55,285 nucleotides of DNA from a bacterium (GCA_030648005.1 JAUSIP010000009.1:1-55285), one strand, 5' to 3'. Numbered from the stretch's first letter, positions 19,284 through 29,544 are shown. Notes: generated by a model from the letters alone, not told the origin. A program made the numbers and translations.

Positions 19284-19664
19284 ATGAAGATAGAAAATAA
19301 AAAAGAGGATCAGATTGTCATCGAGAATCCGAAAGGGAGTTATAAGTCATTTGAGATAGATAGTGATCCAATATGGAAGGACTATCCGCTTGCTGGAGTG
19401 ACTTATCCTGTAGACTACGGATATATTGAAGGATACAAAAGTGAGGATGGCCATGACCTAGATGTTTTTGTAGGTTCTGGCGATAAGAACGGCTACATGA
19501 AGATCTGGCGATATGATGTGCCGATAGAGACGAAGTTTGCGATGAAGGTTACAGAGGGTGAGTGGGAAGAGGTGATTAAAACTTTTGCACCCGTTATTAA
19601 GGAACAGAAGTTGTTTGCAAACGAAGATGAGTTTAAAAAGTTTGTGGCTTTGTACAAGAAATAA
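19284..19664 (+). CDS. Inorganic pyrophosphatase-like protein
   Basis: YPLAGVTYPVDYGYIEGYKSEDGHDLDVFVG. Confidence 0.75.
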   Translation: MKIENKKEDQIVIENPKGSYKSFEIDSDPIWKDYPLAGVTYPVDYGYIEGYKSEDGHDLDVFVGSGDKNGYMKIWRYDVPIETKFAMKVTEGEWEEVIKTFAPVIKEQKLFANEDEFKKFVALYKK

Positions 19665-19726
19665 TTTTTTTTGAAATAAAAAAAGTCCCGCTAGATGCGG
19701 GACGGGATGGGAGCTGGATAGAAAAG

Positions 19727-19939
19727 TCACGGCTCTGGAAGTTTGAAGATCTGGCCGCATCTAGGGCAATACAACTTTTTTCGGTAAGAGCGTAGACGTC
19801 GATCACATGATGGACAGTAGGGAACTAAACGCGTACTCTGCATGTCTGGCGTCAGTTTGCAGTATTTGCAGTAACCATCCTCAAGACGCTCGATACACGG
19901 CGGATCATCGTGATGCAGGACTAGTTCTGCCTTTGCCAT
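19727..19939 (-). CDS. Small zinc-ribbon protein
   Basis: CKYCK...CPSCDRR...CPRCGQIF; GGAG upstream of start. Confidence 0.65.
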   Translation of the reverse strand: MAKAELVLHHDDPPCIERLEDGYCKYCKLTPDMQSTRLVPYCPSCDRRLRSYRKKLYCPRCGQIFKLPEP

Positions 19940-19953
19940 TTACCCATCTCCAT

Positions 19954-20175
19954 TTAGGTTTGTGCGGGATGCATCTTTTTGGATGTCCAGTCATGGAACC
20001 GGAAGAATAACTTGATCGGCGCGATGCCGATAAGCGGATGGGATATGCAGTTGTGGATGAGCCACCAGAAATAGTAGCGAGTCAGGGGCAACCACCCGAA
20101 CGCTCTCTTGAACAGATGTATGCGATCATGAAAGCGCTCCTCTGAACCGTACTCAGCACGGTCGAATCCAAACAT
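19954..20175 (-). CDS. Small hypothetical protein with HNxxxHPLxGxxP...FHDWT motif
   Basis: ORF with AAGGAGAGGTGA upstream of ATG. Confidence 0.65.
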   Translation of the reverse strand: MFGFDRAEYGSEERFHDRIHLFKRAFGWLPLTRYYFWWLIHNCISHPLIGIAPIKLFFRFHDWTSKKMHPAQT

Positions 20176-20404
20176 CTCTCACCTCTCCTTCAAATTCGTC
20201 GCTGTTCATCCAGCAGTTGATGAATCTTATGATATTTTCTTCCGTAAGGCGATCATACTTCATCACTGTTTCGAATAGAAACCAAGTGTCCGGATTATCC
20301 GAGAATCTTCCAATAGACTGAATGATCTGGCGTGTCTCTTCCGAGATTATTACAGAATGTAAGATATCGTTTACCGACACAGATGCTACTATCTTGTCTC
20401 TCAT
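20153..20404 (-). CDS. Hypothetical protein
   Basis: ORF with AAGGAGGT 5-6 nt before ATG. Confidence 0.65.
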   Translation of the reverse strand: MRDKIVASVSVNDILHSVIISEETRQIIQSIGRFSDNPDTWFLFETVMKYDRLTEENIIRFINCWMNSDEFEGEVRDVWIRPC

Positions 20405-20453
20405 TGGGTACCTCCTTTGTCAAATGCTATAATAGACAGTAGCATTCAAACTT

Positions 20454-20642
20454 ATGAAAAACAAGTGGTTAATTAGGGGATTAATAGTTTTTGCGATAAG
20501 CCTTTTTGGCTGGCTGGTCTCGGTGATTTTTAGTGTCTTAACCTTGGGCAAATTCCGCTTACTGGCTAATATCTTTGGATATATTGCGGCCGCGAGTATT
20601 CCTATATCGATAATCTTAGCTTTTTTCGATCGAAGAAGGTAA
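20454..20642 (+). CDS. Small two-TM membrane protein
   Basis: Hydrophobic ORF; TATAAT upstream. Confidence 0.6.
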   Translation: MKNKWLIRGLIVFAISLFGWLVSVIFSVLTLGKFRLLANIFGYIAAASIPISIILAFFDRRR

Positions 20643-20681
20643 ATTTTCATTTTTAATCAGATAGGTGATAAAATAGGCATA

Positions 20682-22334
20682 ATGATACCGATCGAAGACA
20701 TCAAGAAGGCAGTCGCCGGAGAGGTGTCTATTGACGATGCGACGCTTACACAATTTTCCAAGGATGCCAGTTTGTTTGAAGTCAGACCGGAAGTTGTCGT
20801 GGCTCCGCGTGACGTGGAAGATATAAAGAATCTGGTGAAGCTTGTCTCTCTGGAGAAGCGACAGAATCCGACATTATCTCTGACTGCACGGTCTGCCGGT
20901 ACCGATATGACCGGCGGGCCTTTATCCGACTCTATAGTTTTAGACTTTCTTAAGTATTTTAATTGGCTTAGTGCGATAAGCGATGATGGAAGGATCAGTT
21001 CGGCCCCCGGCGTCTTCTATCGCAACTTTGAGAAGGTGACTTTGAAGAAAGATTATTTCTTGCCATCATATCCCGCTTCCAGAGAAATCTGCGCAATCGG
21101 CGGAATCGTCAACAATAATTCCGGCGGAGAGCAGTCTCTGATCTACGGCAAGACACAGAATTATGTTGAAGGGATGAAGGTTGTCTTATCTGATGCTAAG
21201 GAGTATACGATTAGGAAATTAAATAAATCGGAGCTGGATGAGAAGATGAAGCAGACCGATTTCGAGGGCGGGATATATCGCGCTGTTTTTGGTCTATTGG
21301 AAAGTAATTATCAAGAAGTAAAAGAGGCTAAGCCGAAGGTGTCTAAGAACTCTGTCGGCTACAATGTCTGGGACGTTTGGGATAGGGAAGTTGGCACCTT
21401 CGACTTGACCAAGCTTTTTGTTGGCTCTCAGGGTACGCTCGGCATTATGATCGAGGCGAGCTTGAAGCTGATTAAAACTAAGCCATATTCTGGGATGGCT
21501 GTGGTTTATCTCAAGGATCTACATGGTTTACCGGGACTTATAAATGAAGTGTTGAAGTTTGGTCCGAGTTCTCTTGAATCTTTTGATGACCATACGCTCA
21601 AGCTCTCATTGAAATTCTTACCGGGCTTGGCCGGTTTGATGGGCTTTAAAAATCTGTTCTCTCTACTATTTAGTTTCTTGCCAGACGTCTTTCATGTATT
21701 AAAAACCGGCCTACCAAAGTTGATGCTTCTGATTGAATTCAGAGATGATGATGAGGCTAAACTCAAAGACAAACTGAAGAATGTCGGAGTGCTGATAGAA
21801 TCAATGAACTTTGAATGGCGAGTAGCTAGAAGTAAGAATGATGAAAAGAAGTATTGGACAATCAGGCGGGAGAGCTTCAACCTCTTGCGTCATAAGGTGA
21901 TAGGCAAGCAGACTGCGCCATATATAGACGATATTATTGTTAGACCGGAATATTTGCCGGAGTTTCTGCCTAAACTGTATGAGATCTTAGACAGGTATCA
22001 GCTTCTATATACGATAGCCGGACATGTCGGTGACGGCAACTTTCATATAATACCTCTTATGGATCTGCGTGATCCTAAAGAGAGGGAGAAGATCCGCCCT
22101 TCGATGGAAGAGGTGTATGATCTGGTTTTTCAATATCATGGATCTATATCAGCTGAGCACAACGACGGCTTACTCCGCGGGCCTTATATACAAAAAATGT
22201 TCAATGAAGAGATTTATAAAATATTCAAAGATATTAAAAAAATATTTGATCCGCAAAATATCTTCAATCCGCACAAGAAGACAGATTCGTCGCTCGATTA
22301 CACTTTTTCGCACATAAAAAATCCCGGCGCGTAG
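20682..22334 (+). CDS. FAD-binding oxidoreductase (GlcD/D-lactate dehydrogenase-like)
   Basis: LTARSAGTDMTGGPLSDSIVLDF; IVNNNSGGEQSLIYGKT; GHVGDGNFHIIPL. Confidence 0.92.
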   Translation: MIPIEDIKKAVAGEVSIDDATLTQFSKDASLFEVRPEVVVAPRDVEDIKNLVKLVSLEKRQNPTLSLTARSAGTDMTGGPLSDSIVLDFLKYFNWLSAISDDGRISSAPGVFYRNFEKVTLKKDYFLPSYPASREICAIGGIVNNNSGGEQSLIYGKTQNYVEGMKVVLSDAKEYTIRKLNKSELDEKMKQTDFEGGIYRAVFGLLESNYQEVKEAKPKVSKNSVGYNVWDVWDREVGTFDLTKLFVGSQGTLGIMIEASLKLIKTKPYSGMAVVYLKDLHGLPGLINEVLKFGPSSLESFDDHTLKLSLKFLPGLAGLMGFKNLFSLLFSFLPDVFHVLKTGLPKLMLLIEFRDDDEAKLKDKLKNVGVLIESMNFEWRVARSKNDEKKYWTIRRESFNLLRHKVIGKQTAPYIDDIIVRPEYLPEFLPKLYEILDRYQLLYTIAGHVGDGNFHIIPLMDLRDPKEREKIRPSMEEVYDLVFQYHGSISAEHNDGLLRGPYIQKMFNEEIYKIFKDIKKIFDPQNIFNPHKKTDSSLDYTFSHIKNPGA

Positions 22335-22360
22335 TGCGCCGGGTGGGTCGGTCTAGTTAG

Positions 22361-22657
22361 TTAGCAACCGTTTGGGCTTGGCGGTGGTTCGGTGCTGGTA
22401 GCTGCTTTCTTCGCTACTACCTCGGCGGCCCGGATCTTCTTGAGCTCCTTCTTTATCGACTTAGATAGCTTACCAAAGCATTCTGCTAGGCATTCATTGT
22501 TGCACATGAGTACTTCTTTAATTTCACTCTGATTCTTATCGCAAACAGCATAGTTTCCGGACTTATGTTCTACCTTAGACAACACAGTGTAGACATTGAT
22601 AGATATTGTCAAAAATTCAACATCGAGAGCCTTATCACAGATCACGCATTCTGCCAT
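22361..22657 (-). CDS. Hypothetical Cys-containing small protein
   Basis: CVICDKALDVEFLT; AAGGAGGTGAGGAG before ATG. Confidence 0.7.
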   Translation of the reverse strand: MAECVICDKALDVEFLTISINVYTVLSKVEHKSGNYAVCDKNQSEIKEVLMCNNECLAECFGKLSKSIKKELKKIRAAEVVAKKAATSTEPPPSPNGC

Positions 22658-22689
22658 CTCCTCACCTCCTTCAGTCTTGTAATTTTATT

Positions 22690-23373
22690 TTAATGGACTC
22701 GATCCTCAAGGTGCTCTAGGTCACGCTCGTTCACATAGGCCTCTAGTCGCTGGTCAATCTTGTGATAGTTTGTTCCGCCAAGTTCCATGATCTTCTCTTT
22801 GATGTAGACATTTTGTCCCACTCTATCACAGACGCAGAATTTGTTCCTGAATACGATATGGTAGAAGTGGTGTTTCGCTGTACAGCTTTTTACTATCGCA
22901 AACTTTTTCTCCGGCCGAATCTTGGTTATCAAGGGCATGATCCAGAGTAATGGTTTGATCTCGCCGTAGTACATATCGTGGAAGAAGCATCCAAGAAAGA
23001 ATGGCCACCATAGTGCAGCGAGGATCATTAGCGCCACCTTTTCTTTAATGTATGAGAGTTCCTTCTTCAGGTCGTTAATAAAATATCTACGTTCGGCTCG
23101 GTCGTCACTTTTGAAATTAAAAATGACCAACCTGCCTTCTTTTGCATAGTTCTCGATGTCTATGCCGGTGGGTCTTAAGGTTGTCTCCCACTTCGTTTCT
23201 TCTTTAGTGATCTCATTTATAATTTGGTTTGGTATCTTTCCAGATCCATCTCCGTGAACGAACCACTCAAGATCATAGAGTAAGTCACGTACAGTACAGA
23301 GTATAATTATACAGATAGAGATGAATACTCCACAGAGCCAGATCTTACTGAAAAACAGGATTATTTCGTCCAT
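22690..23373 (-). CDS. Hypothetical membrane protein
   Basis: ORF with two hydrophobic segments. Confidence 0.7.
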   Translation of the reverse strand: MDEIILFFSKIWLCGVFISICIIILCTVRDLLYDLEWFVHGDGSGKIPNQIINEITKEETKWETTLRPTGIDIENYAKEGRLVIFNFKSDDRAERRYFINDLKKELSYIKEKVALMILAALWWPFFLGCFFHDMYYGEIKPLLWIMPLITKIRPEKKFAIVKSCTAKHHFYHIVFRNKFCVCDRVGQNVYIKEKIMELGGTNYHKIDQRLEAYVNERDLEHLEDRVH

Positions 23374-23465
23374 GTCTACCCACTTCCTTTATGTCAGGGT
23401 ACTGCAATATCTTAGCCAATAGTAGCTAATTTGATATAATTGTCAAAATGTTGTAGCTTAATAAT

Positions 23466-25859
23466 ATGAAAGGTAAAATGGAAAATAAAACTTCAGCATA
23501 CGATCACAAAAAGATCGAGAAGAAATGGCAGAAGAAGTGGGAGGCTGATGGCATATATAAATCCAAAGATAAATCCAAGAAGCCGAAGTATTACTGCTTG
23601 ATAGAATTTCCTTTTCTTTCCGGGGAAGGGCTCCATGTCGGTCATGTTCGTAGCTATACAGCAATGGATATTATCGCGCGCAAACGAAGGATGGAAGGTT
23701 TCAATGTACTCTATCCAATCGGCTATGATGCCTTCGGATTACCGATTGAAAACTTCGCCATTAAAACAGGAAGGCCTCCGGCCTTGATAGTAAAAGATAC
23801 TGCTGCCACCTTTCGACGTCAGCTTAAAGATAATGGATTATCTTTCGATTGGGATAGAGAGGTGAATACATCTGATCCGGAATATTACAAATGGACGCAG
23901 TGGATATTTTTGCAACTTCTAAAGAACGGTCTGGCTTACAAAAAGAAGATGCCTATCAACTGGTGCCTCTCTTGCAAGATCGGATTGGCGAATGAAGAGG
24001 TGATAGATAGCCGATGTGAGAGGTGCGGGAGCGAGACCGATAAAAGAGAGAAGGAGCAGTGGATGCTCGCTATCACTAAGTATGCTGATCGGCTTGATAA
24101 GGATTTAGACTTGATGGATTATCTCCCGAAGATAAAAACACAGCAGAGGAATTGGATAGGCAAGAGTGAAGGGGCTGAAATAGTTTTTAATATTAAAGGT
24201 TCAGATGAGAGTATAAAAGTATTCACAACAAGACCGGATACTATCTTTGGTGCAACCTATTTGGTGTTAGCGCCGGACCACCCCCTTATCAGGGAATTTT
24301 TAATTTCTAATTTTCAATTTTCAAATAAATCAGAAGTAGAGAAATATGCAATAGAGGCGAAGAAGAGAACAGAGATAGAGCGTACCGCAGAGGGCAAGGA
24401 GAAAACCGGAGTGGAGTTGGAGGGCGTTAAGGCGATAAACCCGGCGAATCAGAAAGAGATCCCGATATACGTCGCCGACTATGTGCTCGCCCACTACGGC
24501 ACGGGCGCTATTATGGCTGTACCTGCTCATGACGAGCGGGATTTTGAGTTTGCTAATAAATATAATTTACCGAATATTGAGGTTGTTAAGGAGGGTAAGA
24601 TGATAGCTTCGGGGAAGTTTGACGGTCTAACTTCAGAAGAAGCAAAGAGTAAGATCACTGAATTTGTCGGGGGTCAGATGAAGACCACCTTCAAACTCCG
24701 GGATTGGGTTTTCTCACGGCAGAGGTACTGGGGTGAGCCGATACCGGTGATTCTTTGTGATACCTGCGGGATAGTGCCACTTGCCGAGAAAGATCTGCCA
24801 CTTAAGTTGCCTAAGGTGGAGAATTACAAACCGACAGAGACAGGCGAGTCTCCGCTTGCAGCTGTGACAAAATGGGTCAATGTGAAGTGTCCTACCTGCA
24901 AGGGTTCTGCAAAGAGAGAAACAGATACAATGCCGAACTGGGCCGGTTCAAGCTGGTACTTCCTCCGTTATATTGATCCGAAGAATAAGAAGGCTTTTGC
25001 AGATAAGAACAAATTGGAATATTGGACGCCTGTCGACTGGTACAATGGCGGTATGGAGCACACAACGCTCCACTTACTCTACTCAAGATTCTGGCACAAG
25101 TTCCTTTACGACATTGGCGCAGTCCCAACAGTAGAGCCGTATCAGAAGAGGACTTCGCACGGGCTTATCTTGGCAGATGGCGGAGAGAAAATGTCCAAAT
25201 CTAAAGGTAATGTCATAAATCCGGATTCTATAGTGAGTACACTCGGCGCAGATACCTTGCGAGTTTATGAAATGTTTATGGGCCCCTTCAGTGAGGCGAT
25301 AGCTTGGAACCCAGACGGGGTCGTTGGCTCGAGAAGATTTCTGGAGCGTGTTTGGCGCGCGTTCAGCAAGGTCTCTGCAGATAAAAAATTAGAAAACGAA
25401 GATATTTCTATTCTCCTCAATCAGACAATCAAGAAAGTTGGTGAGGATATAGAGGAGATGAAATTCAACACGGCTATTAGTGCGCTGATGATCTTACTTA
25501 ATGAGTTTGAGAAGCATGAGGTTATACCAAAGAGTTACTACGAAATCTATTTAATTTTGCTCGCACCCTTCGCTCCGCATATTGCCGAAGAATTATGGAT
25601 AATGTTAGGAAATAAAAAATCCATCCATCTTTCATTGTGGCCGAAATACAAATTAGAACACAAGAAAGATGGTAAAATAAAAATTGTAATTCAGATTAAC
25701 AGCAAGCTTCGAGACTTTGTAGAGGTTATGGCTGGCATGGAGGACGAAGCTCTAAAAACCATTGTGTTAGAAAGGCCAATTGTGAAGAAGTGGTTGGCCG
25801 GACAGCCAGTTGAAAAGATGTTTATTGTTAAAGATAAGCTAGTGAATATCGTCTCTTGA
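23466..25859 (+). CDS. leuS: Leucyl-tRNA synthetase
   Basis: FPFLSGEGLHVGHVRSYTAMDI; KMSKSKGNVINPD; editing domain TTRPDTIFGATYLVLAPDHPL. Confidence 0.98.
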   Translation: MKGKMENKTSAYDHKKIEKKWQKKWEADGIYKSKDKSKKPKYYCLIEFPFLSGEGLHVGHVRSYTAMDIIARKRRMEGFNVLYPIGYDAFGLPIENFAIKTGRPPALIVKDTAATFRRQLKDNGLSFDWDREVNTSDPEYYKWTQWIFLQLLKNGLAYKKKMPINWCLSCKIGLANEEVIDSRCERCGSETDKREKEQWMLAITKYADRLDKDLDLMDYLPKIKTQQRNWIGKSEGAEIVFNIKGSDESIKVFTTRPDTIFGATYLVLAPDHPLIREFLISNFQFSNKSEVEKYAIEAKKRTEIERTAEGKEKTGVELEGVKAINPANQKEIPIYVADYVLAHYGTGAIMAVPAHDERDFEFANKYNLPNIEVVKEGKMIASGKFDGLTSEEAKSKITEFVGGQMKTTFKLRDWVFSRQRYWGEPIPVILCDTCGIVPLAEKDLPLKLPKVENYKPTETGESPLAAVTKWVNVKCPTCKGSAKRETDTMPNWAGSSWYFLRYIDPKNKKAFADKNKLEYWTPVDWYNGGMEHTTLHLLYSRFWHKFLYDIGAVPTVEPYQKRTSHGLILADGGEKMSKSKGNVINPDSIVSTLGADTLRVYEMFMGPFSEAIAWNPDGVVGSRRFLERVWRAFSKVSADKKLENEDISILLNQTIKKVGEDIEEMKFNTAISALMILLNEFEKHEVIPKSYYEIYLILLAPFAPHIAEELWIMLGNKKSIHLSLWPKYKLEHKKDGKIKIVIQINSKLRDFVEVMAGMEDEALKTIVLERPIVKKWLAGQPVEKMFIVKDKLVNIVS

Positions 25860-25903
25860 CAACCTGTATTGACTTTAAAACATTAAAATGTTAGAACATA
25901 TGT

Positions 25904-26941
25904 ATGGCAAAAACAAATAAACTATCATTTAGTCCGCAGAAGGTTACGAAGAGCTTCTTGGCTGTATTGCCCGAGAGATCTAAGAGTGTTCTGAAGAAGC
26001 GTTTCGGTCTTGATGAGGATGTGCCGAAGATGACCTTGGAGGCTATCGGCAAGAGCTATAAAATCACAAGAGAGCGAGTCAGACAGATAGAGAATTCCGC
26101 CCTTTCCGCCATCAGGAAGTCTCCGGTTTACGGCCACTACAAAGCCGTCTTCGATGAACTTAAGAATCTTATGCATGAATTTGGCGCCATAGTTCATGAG
26201 CAGGATTTCTTGGAGCACATTTCTAAAGACAAGCATTTTCAAAATCATGTAAATTTCTTTTTAGTACTAGGTGAGGAGTTTGAGAGGCTGAAGGAGGATG
26301 ACGAATTCAAACACCGATGGACGATCGATTCAGAAATGAGCAAGAAGGTTGAGGAGTCTCTCAAATCTTTGTATAAGAGTTTATCCGAGGAGGACCTGAT
26401 CTCTGAGAGCGAGATGATTATAAAACTTTTCGATCATCTCAAACATATTAGCAAGGAGGCGCGAGACGAGGAGTTGGCGCGCCGATGGCTGTCACTCTCT
26501 AAGAATATCGACAAGAATTCTCTCGGTGAGTGGGGTATTGCACACTCTCCGAACATCAAGACACGAGGCATCCGAGATTTGGCATACTTAATACTCCGAC
26601 GCCACGGTTCTCCTATGCACTTCGAAGAGGTCGCTAAGGCTATACAGAAGGTGTTCGGCAAGGAGGCTAATGTTGCCACTTGTCACAATGAACTTATAAA
26701 AGATAAAAGGTTTGTTCTCGTTGGCCGAGGCTTGTACGCTCTTTCTAAGTGGGGCTATGAGCGAGGCAATGTTCGAGACATCATCCGTATTATAATCGGC
26801 AAGGACGGCCCGCAGACTAAGGAAGATATACTCAAGAAGGTTCTCCGTGAGCGATATGTAAAAGAAAATACTGTTCTCGTGAATCTCCAGAACAGCCGAT
26901 ATTTCAAGAAGGACAAAGACGGAAAGTATTCCATCGCGTAA
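25904..26941 (+). CDS. Sigma-70 region 4-like HTH fused to HARE-HTH (RpoE-delta-like) domain
   Basis: MTLEAIGKSYKITRERVRQIENSALSAIRK; GSPMHFEEVAKAIQKVFGKEANVATCHNELIKDKRFVLVGRGLYAL. Confidence 0.85.
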   Translation: MAKTNKLSFSPQKVTKSFLAVLPERSKSVLKKRFGLDEDVPKMTLEAIGKSYKITRERVRQIENSALSAIRKSPVYGHYKAVFDELKNLMHEFGAIVHEQDFLEHISKDKHFQNHVNFFLVLGEEFERLKEDDEFKHRWTIDSEMSKKVEESLKSLYKSLSEEDLISESEMIIKLFDHLKHISKEARDEELARRWLSLSKNIDKNSLGEWGIAHSPNIKTRGIRDLAYLILRRHGSPMHFEEVAKAIQKVFGKEANVATCHNELIKDKRFVLVGRGLYALSKWGYERGNVRDIIRIIIGKDGPQTKEDILKKVLRERYVKENTVLVNLQNSRYFKKDKDGKYSIA

Positions 26942-26981
26942 GACACATTGATAAAACAGACCGGGGCTGTATAATAAGATA

Positions 26982-28217
26982 ATGCTTGAGTTCATACAGT
27001 ATCAACTTTTTGGTTTTTTGAGTACTGGTTTTGGTGGCATCCTCGAAGGTCTTTCGAGTGTATATCCGCTGATCATACTGGTTGGAGTTGCTGCTTTTGC
27101 TTGGCGAGCATGGAAGCGCTACATAAAGGCGGACTTTATCTCTAAGATGCAGTGGGTTGTACTCGAGATTAAACTTCCTAAGGAGACTTTCAAATCTCCA
27201 AAAGCGATGGAGATAGTACTTGGTGCTTTCTATAATTCTCCGGGTGTGAATGTCTATGATGAGAATTATACCGGCAAGATTCGTCCATGGTCGTCACTTG
27301 AGATAGTCTCAATCAACGGCAGCGTGCATTTTCTCATGCGAATTCTAACGAGCGACAGAGTTACAGTTGAAGCGCATATATATTCCCAATATCCGACAGC
27401 CGAGATCCATGAAATGGCGGATTATGTGTACAACGTGCCTTTCTTGGCACCAGATTCTAAGTGGCAGATGTTCGGCACCGAGATCAAGTTGACTAAGGAG
27501 GACGCTTATCCGATTAAGACATATGTTGATTTTGGATTGGATAAAGATCCTAAAGAGGAGTTCAAGGTTGATCCTATTACTGCGACACTTGAGTTCATGG
27601 GCTCGATTGGTCAGGGTGAGCAGGTTTGGATGCAGATCAATATCATCGCTGCGCAGAAGAGATTCCACAAGCCCGGAACTTGGTTTCAGTACCAGGACTG
27701 GCAGGCGGATTCAAGGGTGATCCTGGATAAATTACTAAAGAGAGACAAACTTAAAGAGAGCGCCGTCTTTTCTAATGAGATACTGCTTTCTCCTGGTGAG
27801 AGAGGTGTGGTGGAGGCTATTGAAAGACAAGTCTCAAAGCTTGGATTTGACTGTGGCATTAGAATGATGTATCTGGCGGACGAGGGCAAATTCAAGCCGG
27901 CTAATATTGGCGGATTGATGTCTTGTTTGAAGCAGTACAACTCATTAAATCTCAATGGTTTTAAGCCATCCGGAGTTACTAAATTCAACCCCTGGGAGGA
28001 TCCGTTTGGGAAGAGAATTATCGCATACAAAAAATATCTGTTTGAAGCATATTGCAAGCGTGGTTGGTTTTATCCACCATACGATAGAGTGCCTTTTGTT
28101 CTGAATACCGAAGAGTTGGCGACCATCTACCACTTCCCTGGTGCTGTGGCTGCAACTCCGACCTTCGGCCGAAGCGAGTCGAAGCGCGGGGAGGCGCCTG
28201 TTAATCTGCCGATATAA
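26982..28217 (+). CDS. Membrane-anchored conserved hypothetical protein (possibly the CPR family near VirB4-like ATPases)
   Basis: N-terminal TM plus long soluble domain; TTGATA-N16-TATAAT-N6-ATG. Confidence 0.75.
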   Translation: MLEFIQYQLFGFLSTGFGGILEGLSSVYPLIILVGVAAFAWRAWKRYIKADFISKMQWVVLEIKLPKETFKSPKAMEIVLGAFYNSPGVNVYDENYTGKIRPWSSLEIVSINGSVHFLMRILTSDRVTVEAHIYSQYPTAEIHEMADYVYNVPFLAPDSKWQMFGTEIKLTKEDAYPIKTYVDFGLDKDPKEEFKVDPITATLEFMGSIGQGEQVWMQINIIAAQKRFHKPGTWFQYQDWQADSRVILDKLLKRDKLKESAVFSNEILLSPGERGVVEAIERQVSKLGFDCGIRMMYLADEGKFKPANIGGLMSCLKQYNSLNLNGFKPSGVTKFNPWEDPFGKRIIAYKKYLFEAYCKRGWFYPPYDRVPFVLNTEELATIYHFPGAVAATPTFGRSESKRGEAPVNLPI

Positions 28218-29210
28218 ATGGAAGACAGATATGTCAGTTGGTATGATCTAGTTATTCTTTTCATCCGGCCTATTCTTGCCTCTGTTTTTATAATAGGTAT
28301 CATTTTTATTTCTATATTTTATCGGCTCACTATTTCATCCCCGTCAGATTTTCCGATTGGTAAATATATAGAGATTAAGAAGGGGGTTTCTATCGAAGAT
28401 GGCGCGCAGTTTCTTAAAGATAAAAATATCATCCAGTCTACGAGTATGTTCAGGCTCTTCATCTCGTTGTTTGGCGAGACGGGCAATATTATAGCCGGGG
28501 AGTATCGCTTCGATAAGCCAGAGAATCTTTATGTTGTCGTAAGGAATATCACCGATACCGAATACAAGGGCAGGGCGCTTCGGATAACGATACCAGAAGG
28601 TTTTACCAATAAAGATATTGCGGAACTTATCGAAGGTAAGTTGCCGAATTTCAATATGGCGAATTTTTTAAAAACCGCTTTGCCTCTTGAGGGATCTCTT
28701 TTTCCAGATACATATATTTTCCCTATCACCCATGACGAGAAGAACGTAATAACGAGGATGAATGACAACTTCAATACGAAGATCCAAGATATAAAACCGG
28801 AGATCATAGCATCGAAATATACGCGAAACCAGATTATCATAATGGCTTCGATCCTAGAGAAAGAGGCGAGAACGATGGAGACCAGAAGGACAATCGCCGG
28901 CATACTTTGGAAGCGACTTGAGAAGGGGATGCTTCTACAGGTGGACGCATCATTTTTGTATCTTCTCAATAAGCAGAGCTCAGAGCTGACGGGGGCTGAT
29001 TTAAATATGGACTCCCTATACAACACTTATAAGTATAAAGGACTGCCTCCGGGTGCTATCTCCAATCCCGGTATAGACTCCATCATAGCCGCTCTCCGGC
29101 CGATACAATCCCCTTATTTCTTCTACCTTTCTGATAAAGACGGCGACATGCACTATGCGGTGGATTTCGAACAACATAAGAAGAATAAGGCTATTTATCT
29201 GAACCATTGA
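28218..29210 (+). CDS. mltG: Endolytic transglycosylase MltG
   Basis: IIMASILEKEART; YNTYKYKGLPPGAISNPGIDSIIAALRP. Confidence 0.93.
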   Translation: MEDRYVSWYDLVILFIRPILASVFIIGIIFISIFYRLTISSPSDFPIGKYIEIKKGVSIEDGAQFLKDKNIIQSTSMFRLFISLFGETGNIIAGEYRFDKPENLYVVVRNITDTEYKGRALRITIPEGFTNKDIAELIEGKLPNFNMANFLKTALPLEGSLFPDTYIFPITHDEKNVITRMNDNFNTKIQDIKPEIIASKYTRNQIIIMASILEKEARTMETRRTIAGILWKRLEKGMLLQVDASFLYLLNKQSSELTGADLNMDSLYNTYKYKGLPPGAISNPGIDSIIAALRPIQSPYFFYLSDKDGDMHYAVDFEQHKKNKAIYLNH

Positions 29211-29305
29211 CAAATAAGCTAGATAGTGTATACTATACATAGAAGTTAGAACAAGGGTGTTCGTTGAAAAGCCCCTCAATATAGCTCGGGGCAGGGAGAA
29301 ACAAG

Positions 29306-29434
29306 ATGAACAAGTACCTGATGGGTCTGTCTTGTGTCGCTGGTGTCGCCATGTTGGTGGTCATCGTCGCGATGAATCCGATCGGTTTCCTTTGTCTTGG
29401 AATGGTCCCGGTTCTTGTCAGCGTTGCCGGCTGA
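29306..29434 (+). CDS. 42-aa membrane peptide MNKYLMGLSCVAGVAMLVVIVAMNPIGFLCLGMVPVLVSVAG
   Basis: Below ORF-track cutoff; AGGGAG site; TTGACA-N16-TATACT at 29207-29234. Confidence 0.6.
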   Translation: MNKYLMGLSCVAGVAMLVVIVAMNPIGFLCLGMVPVLVSVAG

Positions 29435-29448
29435 AAAGAAGGAATAGA

Positions 29449-29544
29449 GTGACCAATGAAGAAGTACTTGGTCTTATTGTGATCATCGTCTGGTTAGCCG
29501 TGGTCGCTTACTGCAACAAGGACACTTTCACTCGTCCGGAGTGA
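29449..29544 (+). CDS. 31-aa membrane peptide VTNEEVLGLIVIIVWLAVVAYCNKDTFTRPE
   Basis: GTG start with AAGGA 6 nt upstream. Confidence 0.5.
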   Translation: MTNEEVLGLIVIIVWLAVVAYCNKDTFTRPE

